This document shows, piece by piece, positions 18,194-27,279 of a stretch of 64,000 nt of DNA. Origin of the DNA: an uncultured SAR86 cluster bacterium (GTDB lineage: Bacteria > Pseudomonadota > Gammaproteobacteria > Magnimaribacterales > Magnimaribacteraceae); contig CACLEZ010000005.1 in the NCBI GenBank assembly GCA_902606175.1, forward strand, positions 32,626-96,625, read 5' to 3'. The position numbers were made by a program, and so were the translations under genes. The notes beneath the pieces are model-generated. The model searched no databases. It saw only the letters and a program-made list of their open reading frames with translations, and had not been told where the DNA came from. How positions within the stretch are numbered: position 1 is the stretch's first letter; every line of letters starts with the position of its first letter.

Positions 18194-19381
18194 TTAAAGT
18201 ATAAGTCTAACATCAATTACATTTTCTATACCTTTAAGTGAAGAGATGGATTTTTCATCCGCTCCATTCTCTATGTCTATCAGGTTGTAAGCAATATCGC
18301 CGCGACTTACGTTGGTCATCTCGGCTATATTTAAATTTAACTCCCCCAGAGCTGTTGCAATCTGTCCAATCATCGCCGGTACATTTTTATTAATTATGCT
18401 AATACGATGTTCAGTGGTTCGTTTGAGTTGAACATTGGGAAAATTTACAGAATTTTTAATATTTCCAGTTTCAAGGAAGTCTGTCATTTGGTTTACAGCC
18501 ATGACTGCACAATTCTCTTCGGCTTGAGCAGTGCTTGCTCCTATATGAGGAAGAAGAATCACATCTTTTTTCTCATTAGCTCTTTTGATTAATTCTGGGG
18601 TCGGGAAATCTGTAATAAAATTTCTTAAATTACCTTTGTTTAGAAATTCTAAAACATCCGAAGTATCGACAACCTCATGCCTAGCAAAATTCAATAATGA
18701 TAATTCTCTAGCTTCTTTGAATAAATCCTTATTAATGATTCCTTTTGTGCTCAAAAGAGCAGGAATATGAATCGAAATGTAATCACTGATTCTAAATAAC
18801 TCTTCTATTGAAACTACAGGTTGAATTTGACTTGGAAGTTTCCAAGCCGCCTCTACCGAAATAGCCGGGTCATAACCAACAACATCCATTTCGAGGGAAA
18901 CACCCATTCGAGCAACTTTAGAGCCTATTGCACCTAATCCTACTACTCCTAAAGTAGACCCAGCTAGTTCGTTTCCTTTAAATTGCTTCTTATTACTTTC
19001 TAAAAAAGGCTCAAGTTCAGCCATGTCATTTATTTCAGTAAGTTTGTTAACAAAGTCTATGCTTGCATAGACATTTCTGGATGACAGCATTAGACCGGCC
19101 AGCACTAACTCCTTAACGGCATTTGCATTAGCCCCGGGGGTGTTAAATACAACTATTCCCTCTTCGGTGCATTTTTCAATAGGAATATTATTCACTCCTG
19201 CTCCAGCTCTAGAAATTGCTTTTAAATTCGCAGTTAGATCTTCACTGGTCATTTTTGTGCTTCTAACAAGCACTCCATCGGGTGTTTTTGAATTCTCTTC
19301 AAGATAACAGGAGGTTCCCTCTAACTTTTCTAAACCTATCTTGGCTATGTTGCTTAATGGTTTGACTGAATATTTTTGCAT
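18194..19381 (-). CDS. serA: D-3-phosphoglycerate dehydrogenase
   Basis: First step of serine synthesis from 3-phosphoglycerate. The nucleotide-binding motif LGVVGLGAIGSKVARMG, the substrate/catalytic segment LLNFARHEVVD and the catalytic His in LLPHIGAST are present, and the last ~75 residues form an ACT domain usually used for serine feedback. I start at the ATG 19379-19381 (MQKYSVKPLSNIA, 395 residues); a longer frame reaching back over argF is not family-like. The usual NFARGE sequence is NFARHE here. It is divergent from argF. Confidence 0.92.
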   Translation of the reverse strand: MQKYSVKPLSNIAKIGLEKLEGTSCYLEENSKTPDGVLVRSTKMTSEDLTANLKAISRAGAGVNNIPIEKCTEEGIVVFNTPGANANAVKELVLAGLMLSSRNVYASIDFVNKLTEINDMAELEPFLESNKKQFKGNELAGSTLGVVGLGAIGSKVARMGVSLEMDVVGYDPAISVEAAWKLPSQIQPVVSIEELFRISDYISIHIPALLSTKGIINKDLFKEARELSLLNFARHEVVDTSDVLEFLNKGNLRNFITDFPTPELIKRANEKKDVILLPHIGASTAQAEENCAVMAVNQMTDFLETGNIKNSVNFPNVQLKRTTEHRISIINKNVPAMIGQIATALGELNLNIAEMTNVSRGDIAYNLIDIENGADEKSISSLKGIENVIDVRLIL

Positions 19382-19471
19382 AATAGTTAGCTTTATTTTT
19401 AAGGCCGCGAAGCTTACCATTAATTGCGTAAATGATCGATTATCTATATAGTCGCGCTCCTTTTTAATAAT

Positions 19472-20353
19472 ATGAATAAACATTTCTTAGACCTAAATAA
19501 CTTTTCTAAAGACGATATTGATAGAATCTTAAGCAATTCAATAGAAATGAAGTCTAAAGGTAAAAGTCTAAAAATTTTAGAGGGCAAATTCCTAAGTCTT
19601 GTATTTGAAAAATCTTCAACTAGGACTAGAGTGTCTTTTGAAGTTGCAATGGCACAACTTGGTGGCAGAGCATCCTTTCTTTCTGTGAATGATCTGCAAA
19701 TGGGACGAGGTGAACCTATTGAGGACACAGCAAAAGTATTATCTTCTATGGTAGACGGTATAGTACTCAGAACACTGCAACATAAAACACAGATAAAGTT
19801 TGCTGAAAATGCATCAGTTCCAATAATTAATGGTTTGAGTGACAGATCTCATCCATGTCAATTACTGGCTGATTTATTAACTTTTCGTGAAGAAAAAGGA
19901 TCAATAGAAGGAAAAAAAGTTGCGTGGTGTGGGGATTTCAATAATGTTTGCTTCAGTTATGCTCAGGCTGCTGAGTTATTAAATTTCGAACTAAGTATTG
20001 CCTGCCCTAGAGAATTTTATCCTGAAGATATGAAGAACTATAAAAATGTAAGTTTTACAGAATCTATATCGGAAGCCGTTGAAGATAGTGACTTGGTTTC
20101 TACAGATGTTTGGGTATCGATGGGAGATGAAAACGAAGCAGATAAAAGACAAAAAATATTTTCTCATTACCAAGTTAATAAAGAGATTCTTGACCAAGCC
20201 AAACCTGATGTTATTTTTCTACACTGCCTTCCAGCTGTGAGAGGCCAAGAAATTTCTCACAACTTGTTAGAAGATTCGAGGAGTTATGTATGGAAGCAAG
20301 CCGAAAATAGACTTCATGCCCAAAAGGGTTTATTGGTTGAGCTTTTAAATTAA
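19472..20353 (+). CDS. argF: Ornithine carbamoyltransferase
   Basis: Makes citrulline from ornithine and carbamoyl phosphate in arginine synthesis. The carbamoyl-phosphate motif SSTRTRVSF is at about residue 48, HPCQLLADLLT in the middle and HCLPAVRG near the C-terminus; these distinguish it from aspartate carbamoyltransferase. At 293 residues it is slightly short. A 90-base divergent region separates it from serA. Its stop codon directly abuts the end of the convergent glpK. Confidence 0.95.
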   Translation: MNKHFLDLNNFSKDDIDRILSNSIEMKSKGKSLKILEGKFLSLVFEKSSTRTRVSFEVAMAQLGGRASFLSVNDLQMGRGEPIEDTAKVLSSMVDGIVLRTLQHKTQIKFAENASVPIINGLSDRSHPCQLLADLLTFREEKGSIEGKKVAWCGDFNNVCFSYAQAAELLNFELSIACPREFYPEDMKNYKNVSFTESISEAVEDSDLVSTDVWVSMGDENEADKRQKIFSHYQVNKEILDQAKPDVIFLHCLPAVRGQEISHNLLEDSRSYVWKQAENRLHAQKGLLVELLN

Positions 20354-21811
20354 TTATTTAACTAAAACTTTTTCTACAGCGTCCTTCCACTCATAATATC
20401 TGTCTTCTTCCCCTTCAGGTAAAAAGACTTTGTCTATAACCTTCGTTTCCTTTAAGGAACTTAAATCATCGTATAAATCTGCCTTCAAGCCCGCAAGAAA
20501 AGCTGCTCCTAATGAAGTTGTTTCGATAATTGCCGGACGAGATACCTCTACCTGAAGAGTGTTTGCAAGTTGTTGACAAAACCAATTGTTATTAACCATT
20601 CCTCCATCAATCATTAATTTTTTAAATGTTGCATTGTCTTTTTTCATGGCCTCAACTAAATCTTTTGACTGGAAAGCTACTGACTCAAGTGTGGCTTTCG
20701 TGATATCTTCTTTACTAGTATCTCTTGTTATTCCAAATATCGCTCCTCTTGCTTCTGCGTCCCAATAGGGAGCGCCTAAGCCCGTCAGAGCCGGGATTAC
20801 TAGTACCCTAGAATCTGAAGAGGCTATCTTCGACATCGCCTCCGTTTCGAAGGAGTCTTCAAAAAAATTCAACCCATCTCTCAACCACTGAATTGCTGAA
20901 CCTGCAACAAATATGCTACCTTCTAGACCGTATGTTGTTTTGCCATCAATTCGATAACCTATAGTTGAGAGCAATTTGTTCTCAGAATATAAAATCTTAT
21001 CTCCTGAATTTACCATCATAAAGCAACCGGTACCGTAAGTGCTTTTAACATCCCCGGGATCGAAACAACATTGACCGATTAATGCAGCTTGTTGATCTCC
21101 AGCTACACCGCCTATGCCCACCTCTCCTCCAAGCACTTCAGTCATTCCGTAATCTGATACATTGTCACAAACTTCCGGAAGTATTTGTCTCGGAATTTCA
21201 AATATATCCAATAAGTCATTGTCCCACTGTTGCTCCACTATATTGAACAACATAGTTCTTGAGGCATTAGTGATATCTGTTTTATGGCATCTACCTTCCG
21301 TCAATTTCCAAATTAAATAAGTGTCAACTGTTCCAAATAATAAGTCTCCATTTAATGCGAGTTCCTTAGCACCCTCGACATTCTTCAAAAGCCAATGAAT
21401 TTTTGTTGCAGAGAAATAAGGGTCGATAGTGAGCCCTGTTTTTTTATGAATAATATTCTCGTAAGAGCCTAATTCGTTGCAAAATTCTGATGTTCTTCTA
21501 TCCTGCCAAACGATAGCATTATGAATTGGCTCACCTGTTTTTTTATTCCATATTAATGCTGTTTCCCTTTGGTTAGTTATGCCTATGGATGCTATTTCAG
21601 AGCTCGTTATTCCACTTTCCTTAACTAATTTCTGCAAAGTAGATAAAACAGATTGCCATATGTCTTCAGGATTGTGTTCTACCCACCCGTCTTTAGGAAA
21701 GAATTGATTAAATTCTTGTTGGGCAGAGCTAATAAAATCACCCTTTTTATTATATAAAACTGATCTTGTGCTGGTGGTTCCTTGGTCAATAGAAATAATC
21801 TTTTCTTTCAT
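20354..21811 (-). CDS. glpK: Glycerol kinase
   Basis: ATP-dependent phosphorylation of glycerol to sn-glycerol 3-phosphate, the substrate of PlsB encoded elsewhere in this window. The FGGY-family N-terminus ISIDQGTTSTRSVLY, TNQRETALIWNKKTG and the C-terminal GGMVNNNWFCQQLAN are typical of GlpK. At 485 residues it is close to the normal ~500. The ATG has AGGGAGACTT-type purine-rich sequence upstream. No glpF or glpD lies nearby. Confidence 0.95.
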   Translation of the reverse strand: MKEKIISIDQGTTSTRSVLYNKKGDFISSAQQEFNQFFPKDGWVEHNPEDIWQSVLSTLQKLVKESGITSSEIASIGITNQRETALIWNKKTGEPIHNAIVWQDRRTSEFCNELGSYENIIHKKTGLTIDPYFSATKIHWLLKNVEGAKELALNGDLLFGTVDTYLIWKLTEGRCHKTDITNASRTMLFNIVEQQWDNDLLDIFEIPRQILPEVCDNVSDYGMTEVLGGEVGIGGVAGDQQAALIGQCCFDPGDVKSTYGTGCFMMVNSGDKILYSENKLLSTIGYRIDGKTTYGLEGSIFVAGSAIQWLRDGLNFFEDSFETEAMSKIASSDSRVLVIPALTGLGAPYWDAEARGAIFGITRDTSKEDITKATLESVAFQSKDLVEAMKKDNATFKKLMIDGGMVNNNWFCQQLANTLQVEVSRPAIIETTSLGAAFLAGLKADLYDDLSSLKETKVIDKVFLPEGEEDRYYEWKDAVEKVLVK

Positions 21812-21855
21812 GAAGTCTCCCTAAACGCAGTATACAAAATTAACTTACTAAATAG

Positions 21856-21864
21856 TTATCCACA
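21856..21864 (+). promoter_or_regulatory. DnaA box upstream of nrdA
   Basis: A perfect TTATCCACA 9-mer in the glpK-nrdA divergent region, about 50 bases before the NrdR-type boxes. DnaA is known to bind upstream of nrdAB in E. coli and tie dNTP supply to replication. Function here is inferred. Confidence 0.55.
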
Positions 21865-21914
21865 ACAAATTAACAGAAAATTTATGTGTTTATAGTATTG
21901 TGTTTTTTGTAAAA

Positions 21915-21962
21915 ACACAGTATCTTGTGTCTGTAGTAAAAAGTAGACACTATATATAGGGA
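21915..21962 (+). promoter_or_regulatory. Paired NrdR-type boxes in the nrdAB promoter
   Basis: Box 1 is ACACAGTATCTTGTGT (21915-21930), an imperfect 16-bp palindrome. Box 2 is ACACTATATATAGGGA (21947-21962), matching the left half and centre of the NrdR consensus (ACACwATATATwGTGT). Their starts are 32 bases apart, about three helical turns, as known for NrdR box pairs. Box 2 contains a TATATA that could be the -10 element, so a bound repressor would occlude it. No nrdR gene is in the window. Confidence 0.7.
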
Positions 21963-22003
21963 TATTGGAAAAAGAAGAAGAAAACGTAAATAGAAGGAAA
22001 AAG

Positions 22004-24871
22004 ATGGAATCATCTACGCAAATTCAAGAAAAAGATAAAAAAAACAAGCAAGAAGTGCAAAAAGAAGTGAAACCAGCCATTGCACCAGGGCAAATGAGAG
22101 TCATAAAAAGAAACGGTTCAGTGGTTTCTTACGATGCAGAAAAGATCGCCATCGCCATCACGAAAGCGTTCTTAGCTGTCGAAGGAGGAGCAGCTGCAGC
22201 TTCGACGAGGATACATAACGAAGTTAATGAACTGGCAAATGCTGTCACGAATACATTCAATAGAAGAATGCCTTCGGGAGGCACACTGCATATAGAAGAG
22301 ATACAAGATCAAGTGGAACTGGAATTAATGAGATCGGGAGAACAGAAAGTAGCCAGATCCTATGTCTTATATAGAGAAGAAAGAAAACAGCTCAGGCAAA
22401 AGGAAGCCCCACAAAAGGAAGAAAAAGAAGGTATAAATATCACTCTTGAAAATGGAGATGAAGATACTCTTGACATAAAGCATCTTGAGGTCATGGTTGC
22501 AGAAGCCTGTGAAGGATTAGAAGGAACTAATGCACAGAACATAATAGATGAAGCAAATAAAAATCTATATGACGGAGTGACAGAAGAAGACGCAAGAACT
22601 TCTTTAGTAATGACTTCACGAACTCTGGTAGAACAAGAACCAAACTACACATACGTAACGGCAAGAATATTACTCGATAATATTAGGACCGAAGCGTTAA
22701 CCTATCTGGGGATGCAGAAGCAAGCAACGCAAAAAGAAATGGAGAATCTCTATCCTCAGGCTTTAAGAAGCTTCTTAGCAAAAGGAGTAGAAAACGAAAT
22801 ACTTAATCCAGAATTGCTTGAAATGGATATACAGAAATTAGGAGAGGCCATCGACGCAACACGAGATACTAACTTCACTTATTTAGGCCTTCAAACGCTC
22901 TATGACAGATATTTCATTCATGATACTGAGGTAAGGTACGAATTACCCCAAGTATTTTTTATGAGAGTATCGATGGGTCTCGCTCTAAGAGAAGAAAAAA
23001 GAGAAGAAAGAGCGATAGAATTTTACAACTTGTTATCTAGCTTCGATTATATGAGTTCTACCCCTACTCTATTCAATTCAGGGACTAAGCACTCCCAATT
23101 ATCTTCTTGTTATCTAACAACTGTACCTGATGATCTTCATGGTATTTATGGAGCTATACAAGATAACGCGATGCTTTCAAAATGGGCAGGAGGATTAGGA
23201 AATGACTGGACACCTGTGAGGGGACTAGGATCTCAAATAAAAGGAACTAATGGAAAATCTCAAGGAGTCGTTCCATTCCTAAAAGTCGTAAACGATACAG
23301 CAGTTGCTGTTAACCAAGGAGGGAAAAGAAAAGGGGCTGTTTGTTCTTACCTAGAAACTTGGCACGTAGATATAGAAGAGTTTGTCGAGCTAAGAAAAAA
23401 TACAGGAGATGATAGAAGAAGAACTCATGATATGAATACGGCTAATTGGGTTCCTGATTTATTCCTAAAAAGAGTATCCGAAGATAAAAAATGGACATTA
23501 TTCACCCCGAGTGATACTCCTGACCTGCATGATCTTTATGGTATGGACTTCGAAAAAAGATACGAAGAGTATGAAGCACAAACACAAACAGGAGAAATTG
23601 AATTCTTCAAAGAAGTAGAAGCGAAAGAGCTTTGGAAGAAAATGCTTTCCATGGTGTTTGAAACAGGTCACCCATGGATAACTTTCAAGGATGTTTGTAA
23701 CTTAAGATCTCCTCAACAGCATACTGGAGTCGTACACTCTTCTAATCTGTGCACCGAAATAACTCTTAACACAAGTCAAGACGAAATAGCTGTGTGTAAT
23801 TTAGGGTCAGTCAATCTTACTCATCACATAAAAGATGGAAAAATGGATGAGGAGAAGCTAGAAAAAACAATCAATACGGCGATAAGAATGTTAGATAACG
23901 TCATCGATATCAACTTTTATGCTGTAAAGGCAGCAGAAACCTCAAACATGAAGCATAGGCCTATAGGTCTTGGAATAATGGGTTTCCATGACGCACTGTA
24001 TATGTTGCAAACTCCTTATGCTTCGCAAGAGGCAGTTGATTTTGCAGATAGATCTATGGAAATGGTAAGTTACTACGCCATAAAAGCATCAAGTGATCTA
24101 GCAAAAGAAAGAGGCGCGTATCAGTCATATGAGGGTTCTCTATGGAGCCAAGGTATCCTACCTATAGATTCGATAAAGCTTCTTAAAGAAAGTAGAGGTG
24201 ATGACTATCTAGACATGGATGAAAGCTCAACGATGGACTGGGATAGTCTTAGAGAAACCGTAAAGGAACAAGGAATAAGAAATTCTAATGTTATGGCAAT
24301 AGCCCCAACCGCAACAATTGCTAATATTACTGGGGTTTCGCAATCAATCGAGCCCACCTATCAAAACTTATATGTTAAATCTAATCTATCTGGGGAATTT
24401 ACGGTTACCAATATTCCAATGGTCGATAACCTCAAGGAATTGGGTCTTTGGGATTCAGTAATGATAAATGATCTTAAGTATTATGATGGAAGTGTAAAAG
24501 GAATATCGAGGATCCCCGACAATGTAAAAGAACTCTATGCCACAGCATTTGATATTGAACCCAGATGGTTAATTGATGCCGCAAGTAGGCGACAAAAATG
24601 GATAGATCAAAGTCAGTCCTTGAATCTATATATTGATGAACCGAATGGAAAGAAATTAGATATCATGTATCGCATGGCCTGGTTAAGAGGCCTAAAAACA
24701 ACTTATTATCTGCGTTCTAGGTCAGCAACAACAACAGAAAAATCAACTATATCAACAGGTGAACTAAATGCGGTTTCTGCAACTGCGCAGCCTGAAGTAC
24801 AACTACAAACTAACACGACAGCGCCATCAGCATGTTCAGTGCTTGATCCTGACTGCGATGCGTGTCAATAA
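22004..24871 (+). CDS. nrdA: Ribonucleoside-diphosphate reductase class Ia, large subunit
   Basis: Catalytic subunit reducing ribonucleotides to deoxyribonucleotides. An N-terminal ATP-cone begins at MRVIKRNGSVVSYDAEKI, and a second, degenerate cone-like segment (INITLENGDEDTLDIKHLE) follows, the double-cone layout known in Pseudomonas NrdA. The catalytic domain has SQLSSCYL, NLCTEITLN and a C-terminal Cys cluster DPDCDACQ for re-reduction. I choose the ATG at 22004 (955 residues) because AGAAGGAAAAAG precedes it; an in-frame TTG at 21965 would add 13 charged residues and overlap the promoter boxes. Confidence 0.96.
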   Translation: MESSTQIQEKDKKNKQEVQKEVKPAIAPGQMRVIKRNGSVVSYDAEKIAIAITKAFLAVEGGAAAASTRIHNEVNELANAVTNTFNRRMPSGGTLHIEEIQDQVELELMRSGEQKVARSYVLYREERKQLRQKEAPQKEEKEGINITLENGDEDTLDIKHLEVMVAEACEGLEGTNAQNIIDEANKNLYDGVTEEDARTSLVMTSRTLVEQEPNYTYVTARILLDNIRTEALTYLGMQKQATQKEMENLYPQALRSFLAKGVENEILNPELLEMDIQKLGEAIDATRDTNFTYLGLQTLYDRYFIHDTEVRYELPQVFFMRVSMGLALREEKREERAIEFYNLLSSFDYMSSTPTLFNSGTKHSQLSSCYLTTVPDDLHGIYGAIQDNAMLSKWAGGLGNDWTPVRGLGSQIKGTNGKSQGVVPFLKVVNDTAVAVNQGGKRKGAVCSYLETWHVDIEEFVELRKNTGDDRRRTHDMNTANWVPDLFLKRVSEDKKWTLFTPSDTPDLHDLYGMDFEKRYEEYEAQTQTGEIEFFKEVEAKELWKKMLSMVFETGHPWITFKDVCNLRSPQQHTGVVHSSNLCTEITLNTSQDEIAVCNLGSVNLTHHIKDGKMDEEKLEKTINTAIRMLDNVIDINFYAVKAAETSNMKHRPIGLGIMGFHDALYMLQTPYASQEAVDFADRSMEMVSYYAIKASSDLAKERGAYQSYEGSLWSQGILPIDSIKLLKESRGDDYLDMDESSTMDWDSLRETVKEQGIRNSNVMAIAPTATIANITGVSQSIEPTYQNLYVKSNLSGEFTVTNIPMVDNLKELGLWDSVMINDLKYYDGSVKGISRIPDNVKELYATAFDIEPRWLIDAASRRQKWIDQSQSLNLYIDEPNGKKLDIMYRMAWLRGLKTTYYLRSRSATTTEKSTISTGELNAVSATAQPEVQLQTNTTAPSACSVLDPDCDACQ

Positions 24872-24886
24872 AATAAGGAGAAAAGA

Positions 24887-26125
24887 ATGTTAAATTGGGA
24901 TGATTATAAAGAACCGGAGGAAACCAACAAATCACAACCTGTGCTGAAAGAAGAAGCACCATCTTTAGAGCAAACAAATCCTGATGTAAGTCATGAGTCT
25001 ATGGAAGAACACATTCCGGCGGAGCCAGGCGTTAGAGCAAAACAAGCTAAAGAATCTCTAGAATTATTAGATACGAAAGAAGGAGAAGAAGAGTTAGAAG
25101 GTCTCGCAGGAAGAGTTCAGGTGGACGACAAGGCTATGATAAATTGTAGAGCTGACTTAAATCAGTTGGTACCTTTTAAGTATGATTGGGCTTGGCAAAA
25201 ATACCTTGATGGCAGTGCCAACCACTGGATGCCACAGGAAGTAAACATGACTGCTGATATAGCTCTTTGGAAGTCCAATGAAGGACTAACTGAAGATGAA
25301 AGAACTATAGTCATGAGAAACCTTGGATTCTTTTCTACGGCAGATTCCCTTGTTGCTAATAACTTAGTGCTCGCAATATATCGACTAATAACAAACCCAG
25401 AGTGTAGACAATATATATTGAGACAAAGCTTTGAAGAGGCCATACATACTCATGCATACCAATATTGTATTGAGTCTTTAGGTATGGATGAAGGGGAGAT
25501 ATTCAATATGTATAGAGAAATACCAAGCGTTGCAAAAAAAGCTTCTTGGGGTCTTAAATATACAAAAGAAATATCTACTCCAGGTTTCGTAACAGGAACA
25601 GAAGAAACCGATAAGTTATTATTAAAAAATCTAATTGCATTCTATTGCGTCTTAGAAGGTATATTCTTTTATTGCGGATTCACGCAAATACTATCAATGG
25701 GTAGAAGAAATAAAATGACTGGAACTGCTGAGCAATTCCAATATATCTTAAGAGATGAATCTATGCACTTGAACTTTGGCATAGATATGATTAACCAAAT
25801 AAAATTAGAGAATCCTCATTTGTGGGATGAACAGATGCGAAAAGAAGCAGCACAAATGATATTAGAAGGCGCAGAATTAGAGATACAGTATGCAAGGGAT
25901 ACTATGCCAAGAGGTATTCTTGGTATGAACGCAGGCATGATGGAAGAGTATCTTCAGTTCATAGCTAATAGAAGGCTTGTACAAATAGGTTTAGAAGAAG
26001 AGTTCGAAGGTGCAACGAATCCTTTTCCTTGGATGTCGGAAATCATGGACCTTAGAAAAGAGAAGAACTTCTTTGAAACAAGAGTCATCGAGTACCAAAC
26101 TGGTGGCGCTCTAAGCTGGGACTAA
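24887..26125 (+). CDS. nrdB: Ribonucleoside-diphosphate reductase class Ia, small subunit
   Basis: Provides the radical for NrdA. Metal ligands are visible in STADSL (Asp), FEEAIHTH (Glu, His), VLEGIFFY (Glu) and [11 protein letters not shown] (Glu, His). The sequence resembles the Pseudomonas and Chlamydia lineage, but the radical position in HTHAYQY is Tyr, unlike the Phe of the manganese/iron chlamydial protein, and the first ligand is Asp. A variable acidic leader of ~80 residues precedes the core, as in Pseudomonas. It starts 15 bases after nrdA with a clear AAGGAG site. Confidence 0.96.
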   Translation: MLNWDDYKEPEETNKSQPVLKEEAPSLEQTNPDVSHESMEEHIPAEPGVRAKQAKESLELLDTKEGEEELEGLAGRVQVDDKAMINCRADLNQLVPFKYDWAWQKYLDGSANHWMPQEVNMTADIALWKSNEGLTEDERTIVMRNLGFFSTADSLVANNLVLAIYRLITNPECRQYILRQSFEEAIHTHAYQYCIESLGMDEGEIFNMYREIPSVAKKASWGLKYTKEISTPGFVTGTEETDKLLLKNLIAFYCVLEGIFFYCGFTQILSMGRRNKMTGTAEQFQYILRDESMHLNFGIDMINQIKLENPHLWDEQMRKEAAQMILEGAELEIQYARDTMPRGILGMNAGMMEEYLQFIANRRLVQIGLEEEFEGATNPFPWMSEIMDLRKEKNFFETRVIEYQTGGALSWD

Positions 26126-26859
26126 AGACAAAGATAATTGCTCATAGAGGTGCATCAGAAGATGCGCCTGAGAACTCTATTCCAGCTTTTAAAGAGGCCT
26201 TCAGGCAGCAAGCCGATGGAATAGAGCTAGATGTAAGGCTAACTGCTGATAAACGTATCGTTTGTATCCATGATAAATCGACTATGCGCACAACGGGATT
26301 CGATAAAACCATAGATGAAGCGACTTTTATGGAACTCCAGTCTTTAGATTGTTCTTACGGTTTTGGAAAAGACTGGAAAAAAGAAAAAATACCTGAAATA
26401 AAAGAAGTTTTTTCTATCCTTCCTCATGATAAAGATATATTTATAGAAGTAAAAACTAAAGAGGTTATTGTCCCCTATTTACTTAAAGAAATAGAAAGTC
26501 AGAAAGCAGCTTTAAATCAAATAACTGTCATAAGTTTTTATCCTGAAGTTATACGACGTATCAAAGAACGTAATGTAAATATTAAATGTAATTTGTTAGT
26601 AGCTTTTGACTACGAAAATATTAAGACGAGTAAGATAGAGGAAATTATTCTATCAATTGGAGCAGATGGTCTTGGAGCTCAAAATCATAAAAGATTTAAT
26701 AATGAACTTATTAAAATGCTAAGGAATATTGATAAATCTGTCCATGTCTGGACAGTTAACTCAACAGATGACGCGGAGAAATACATTAAAAAAGGTGTAG
26801 ACTCTATTACAACAAATAGACCTTATTTTTTGAGAAATCACTTAAAAAAGAAGAAATAA
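26125..26859 (+). CDS. Glycerophosphodiester phosphodiesterase, start codon abnormal
   Basis: Hydrolyses glycerophosphodiesters to glycerol 3-phosphate and an alcohol. The catalytic N-terminus is coded from about 26134: IIAHRGASEDAPENS, then GIELDVRLT (Glu, Asp) and CIHDKS, and the C-terminal VHVWTVNSTDDA is typical. No ATG, GTG or TTG lies in frame between the upstream stop (~26078) and the HRG motif; the first in-frame ATG (26284) would remove all catalytic residues. The expected start is AAG at 26125-26127. An A-to-T change at 26126 would create TAATG at the nrdB stop. CTG at 26116, ATA at 26134 and ATT at 26137 are the other candidates. Confidence 0.75.
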   Translation, partial: KTKIIAHRGASEDAPENSIPAFKEAFRQQADGIELDVRLTADKRIVCIHDKSTMRTTGFDKTIDEATFMELQSLDCSYGFGKDWKKEKIPEIKEVFSILPHDKDIFIEVKTKEVIVPYLLKEIESQKAALNQITVISFYPEVIRRIKERNVNIKCNLLVAFDYENIKTSKIEEIILSIGADGLGAQNHKRFNNELIKMLRNIDKSVHVWTVNSTDDAEKYIKKGVDSITTNRPYFLRNHLKKKK

Positions 26860-26875
26860 TAAAAATGGATACTAT

Positions 26876-27253
26876 ATGAAAGATCATGACTTAAATTTTT
26901 TGGAACTCGTACAATCGTCCCTGAAGAATCTTGAAGAATGCGATATTTATCAGGTTAACGCAATGTTAGAAGAAAATAGAGAATTCTATTTAATCGATGT
27001 AAGAGAGGACAGAGAGTGGGTACAAGGGTTCATTGCAGGCGCAACACATCTTGGTAAAGGGATCATTGAAAGAGACATCAGTAGGGTTGTAACAAATAAA
27101 GATGAGCTTATAGTTTTGTATTGCCAAGGAGGATTTAGATCAGCCTTAGCTGGCGAGAACATAAAGAAAATGGGATACAAAAACGTACTATCAATGTCAG
27201 GTGGCTTTAGCGAATGGGTAAATAATAACTTTGCTGTTGATAAGCCTCAATAA
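26876..27253 (+). CDS. Rhodanese-like domain protein
   Basis: A single-domain sulfurtransferase-type protein of 125 residues. The rhodanese core is visible as YLIDVREDREWVQGFIAGA, with the active-site loop YCQGGFRSALAGENI holding the Cys that would carry the persulfide, then GYKNVLSMSGGFSEW. A ~35-residue N-terminal helix precedes the domain. There is no signal peptide, so it is probably cytoplasmic. The sulfur donor and acceptor cannot be told from context. Confidence 0.88.
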   Translation: MKDHDLNFLELVQSSLKNLEECDIYQVNAMLEENREFYLIDVREDREWVQGFIAGATHLGKGIIERDISRVVTNKDELIVLYCQGGFRSALAGENIKKMGYKNVLSMSGGFSEWVNNNFAVDKPQ

Positions 27254-27279
27254 GAGATAAAATATAAGATGCGCGCAAT

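Noticed and set aside
19465..19485. ArgR box over the argF start (TGAATAAACATTTC)
   Set aside because: Only one half matches the TGAAT-N4-ATTCA consensus and the bases are needed to code the N-terminus; no second box is seen nearby.
24887..26125. Chlamydia-type Mn/Fe radical-free NrdB
   Set aside because: Although the sequence is of a related lineage, the radical position is Tyr (HTHAYQY) and the first metal ligand is Asp, so a tyrosyl radical is expected.
26284..26859. Short glycerophosphodiesterase starting at the first ATG
   Set aside because: This start removes HRG, ExD and the catalytic His region, which are coded intact just upstream in the same frame.
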